A stretch of 33,438 nucleotides of DNA. Origin: Vibrionales bacterium SWAT-3. Lineage in GTDB: Bacteria; Pseudomonadota; Gammaproteobacteria; Enterobacterales; Vibrionaceae. The stretch is taken from the NCBI GenBank assembly GCA_000169995.1, contig AAZW01000054.1, positions 1 through 33,438 on the forward strand, written 5' to 3'. Made by a program: the position numbers and the translations under genes. The notes under the pieces are model-generated. The model saw only the letters and a program-made list of their open reading frames with translations. It was not told the origin of the DNA and ran no database searches. Shown one piece after another: positions 32,018-33,438 of the stretch. The stretch's first letter is position 1. Every line of letters starts with the position of its first letter.

Positions 32018-33142
32018 ATGGTCTCTTTAAATACCAATGTCACTGCGATGATGACGCAGCGACACCTCAGTCATGCGGCCGAGCAAAACATAGAGTCTCA
32101 GCGAAACCTCACCTCAGGTTATCGGATTAACTCCGCCAGTGACGATGCTGCAGGTCTGCAAATCTCCAATACTCTTAACGTTCAAACTAGAGGGCTTGAT
32201 GTCGCCTTGAGAAATGCACAAGATGCGTATTCGGTGGCACAAACTGCAGAAGGAGCTTTGCATGAGAGCAGTGATATATTGCAACGCTTGCGCTCTCTGG
32301 GGCTTCAAGCGGCAAACGGCAGTAATGACTCAAGTGATCGGCAAAGTATTCAATACGAGGTCGTAGCGCTGCAAGATGAGCTTGATCGTGTCGCGATCAC
32401 GACGACATTTGCAGATAAAAACCTGTTTGATGGTTCTTACGGCTCGCAAAGCTTCCATATTGGTGCAAATGCCAACTCTATCTCTCTGACACTGCGAAAT
32501 ATGCGCAGTCACATCCCGGAGATGGGAGGGCAGCATTATGTTGGTGATGCGGTCGATAAAGATTGGCGAGTCACTAAAGATAGTCAAACCCTTAAATTTG
32601 AATACCAAGACAGTAAAGGGCAAACCCAAACAGAATCTATTCGGCTCAAGCTAGGAGATCGCATCGAGCAAGTTGCTACTTATATCAATGCGCAGCAATC
32701 GATAGTGAGTGCCTCAGTGACTGAAAACAATGAACTGCAATTCTTTGCCTCGACGCTGAATGCACCTGAAGGTGTAACGTTAGAGGGCAGTTTAGCGGAT
32801 GAGCTTGATGTTAGTGCTGGTGCGTTAGTCACAATGGACAACATCGATATGTCGACTGTTGGCGGGGCGCAGCTTTCAATTGGAGTCATTGACGCGGCAA
32901 TTAAGTATGTTGATTCGCATCGAAGTGAAATAGGTGGCTTCCAAAACCGGGTTAGTGGCACGATGGAGAACCTTAATACGGTGAACCGGAGTGTGACTGA
33001 ATCTAAAGGGCGGATACGCGATACGGATTTTGCGCGTGAGTCGACGGAGATGGTGCGCTCACAAGTGCTGCAAGATGCGACTACCGCATTGTTAGCCCAA
33101 GCGAAGCAGAGCCCGAGCTCGGCACTTGGCTTGCTCAGTTAA
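32018..33142 (+). CDS. Divergent flagellin (third of three)
   Basis: A 374-residue flagellin with recognisable D0/D1 ends (MVSLNTNVTAMMTQRHL, SGYRINSASDDAAGLQISN; C-terminal IRDTDFARESTEMV and LAQAKQSPSSALGLLS). It departs from its two neighbours at many otherwise constant positions: NLTSG for RLASG, ALRNAQDAYSVAQTAEG for AVRNANDGIS-type, and a final Ser in place of Gly. Codon use is ordinary, and its promoter and ribosome site (GAGTTAGTATCGATTAG before ATG) are weak. It may be a minor or specialised filament subunit. A terminator shared with crr follows. Confidence 0.92.
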   Translation: MVSLNTNVTAMMTQRHLSHAAEQNIESQRNLTSGYRINSASDDAAGLQISNTLNVQTRGLDVALRNAQDAYSVAQTAEGALHESSDILQRLRSLGLQAANGSNDSSDRQSIQYEVVALQDELDRVAITTTFADKNLFDGSYGSQSFHIGANANSISLTLRNMRSHIPEMGGQHYVGDAVDKDWRVTKDSQTLKFEYQDSKGQTQTESIRLKLGDRIEQVATYINAQQSIVSASVTENNELQFFASTLNAPEGVTLEGSLADELDVSAGALVTMDNIDMSTVGGAQLSIGVIDAAIKYVDSHRSEIGGFQNRVSGTMENLNTVNRSVTESKGRIRDTDFARESTEMVRSQVLQDATTALLAQAKQSPSSALGLLS

Positions 33143-33191
33143 ATGACTTACAGCGATGAACATCGCTCAGGAACAAAAGTTTCAGGTAACA

Positions 33192-33219
33192 AAAAACGCC
33201 ACCCTTAGGTAGCGTTTTT
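33192..33219. terminator. Bidirectional terminator flagellin 3/crr
   Basis: AAAAACGCCACC pairs with GGTAGCGTTTTT (one C/A mismatch) around the loop CTTA. It lies between the convergent flagellin 3 and crr genes. Confidence 0.85.
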
Positions 33220-33243
33220 ATTAAAGCACATAAGTAATTGAGA

Positions 33244-33438
33244 TTACTTAGTTACTTTAAGAACTGGAGTTTCACCAACAGTTACAGAACCAGAAAGCTT
33301 GTTCAGCTCTTTGATTTCGTCCATGTTAGAGATAACAACTGGAGTAAGCGTAGATTTCGCTTTCTCTTCTAGAAGCGCTAGGTCGAAAGTGATGATAGTG
33401 TCACCAGCTTTAACAGATTGACCTTCTTCAGCTACACG
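33244..33438 (-). CDS. crr: PTS glucose-specific IIA component, C-terminal 64 residues
   Basis: The minus strand from the right edge encodes 64 residues and a stop that match the end of EIIA-Glc almost residue for residue with E. coli: FDLALLEEKAKSTLTPVV, ISNMDEIKEL and GSVTVGETPVLKVTK. Crr relays phosphate from HPr to the glucose transporter and controls adenylate cyclase and inducer exclusion. The phosphorylated histidine lies outside the window. ptsI and ptsH are expected further right. Confidence 0.93.
   Translation of the reverse strand, partial: RVAEEGQSVKAGDTIITFDLALLEEKAKSTLTPVVISNMDEIKELNKLSGSVTVGETPVLKVTK

Noticed and set aside
1..33438. Defence island, prophage, secretion cluster or other novel multi-gene system
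   Set aside because: Apart from one IS and one MITE-like repeat, every gene belongs to a known core family in expected Vibrio order.

Overview
This is a chromosomal window from a marine gammaproteobacterium, almost certainly a Vibrio (the Splendidus clade is my guess, not shown). The reasons are the gene order mltD-gloB-yafS-rnhA-dnaQ, then fadE-gmhA-yafJ-purN-purM-upp-uraA, the Vibrio-type small families (DUF2066, DUF2069, DUF2897, DUF2919, DUF2956, TIGR03503), and a cluster of polar flagellin paralogues next to crr. Nearly all of it is core-genome housekeeping DNA. The one clear accessory item is a single insertion sequence.

Layout. 1-2209: start of a probable mltD, then gloB (both minus), yafS (plus) and rnhA (minus). 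2266-5534: dnaQ followed by a TIGR03503-type envelope protein gene, split by a 1,234-bp ISAs1-family element at 4101-5334 with a perfect 10-bp target duplication. 5662-9943: fadE (beta-oxidation), gmhA (heptose for LPS) and a class II amidotransferase. 10020-14201: purN, purM, upp and uraA, i.e. purine synthesis and uracil salvage. PurR-type operators lie in front of purM and uraA, and a 162-bp terminal-inverted-repeat element sits between purM and purN. 14478-20336: DUF2066, DUF2069, wrbA, arsC, bepA, a TusA-like protein and perM. 20431-26477: bcp-gcvR, dapA-bamC, DUF2897, an M15 peptidase, dapE and a YffB-type reductase, so diaminopimelate/peptidoglycan and outer-membrane assembly functions lie together. 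26683-29272: a small winged-helix protein, DUF4156 lipoprotein, DUF2956, DUF2919 and a Dyp-type peroxidase. 29394-33142: three flagellin genes, the first two with good sigma-28 promoters. 33244-33438: C-terminus of crr.

Most gene blocks are closed by symmetrical rho-independent hairpins that serve convergent neighbours. I found no tRNA, rRNA, CRISPR array, prophage or defence island. I do not see a wholly new multi-gene system. The observations most worth following are the recent IS insertion that removes the membrane anchor of the TIGR03503 protein, the MITE-like repeat inside purMN, the shared PurR-site layout of purM and uraA, and the promoter, codon-use and sequence differences among the three flagellins.
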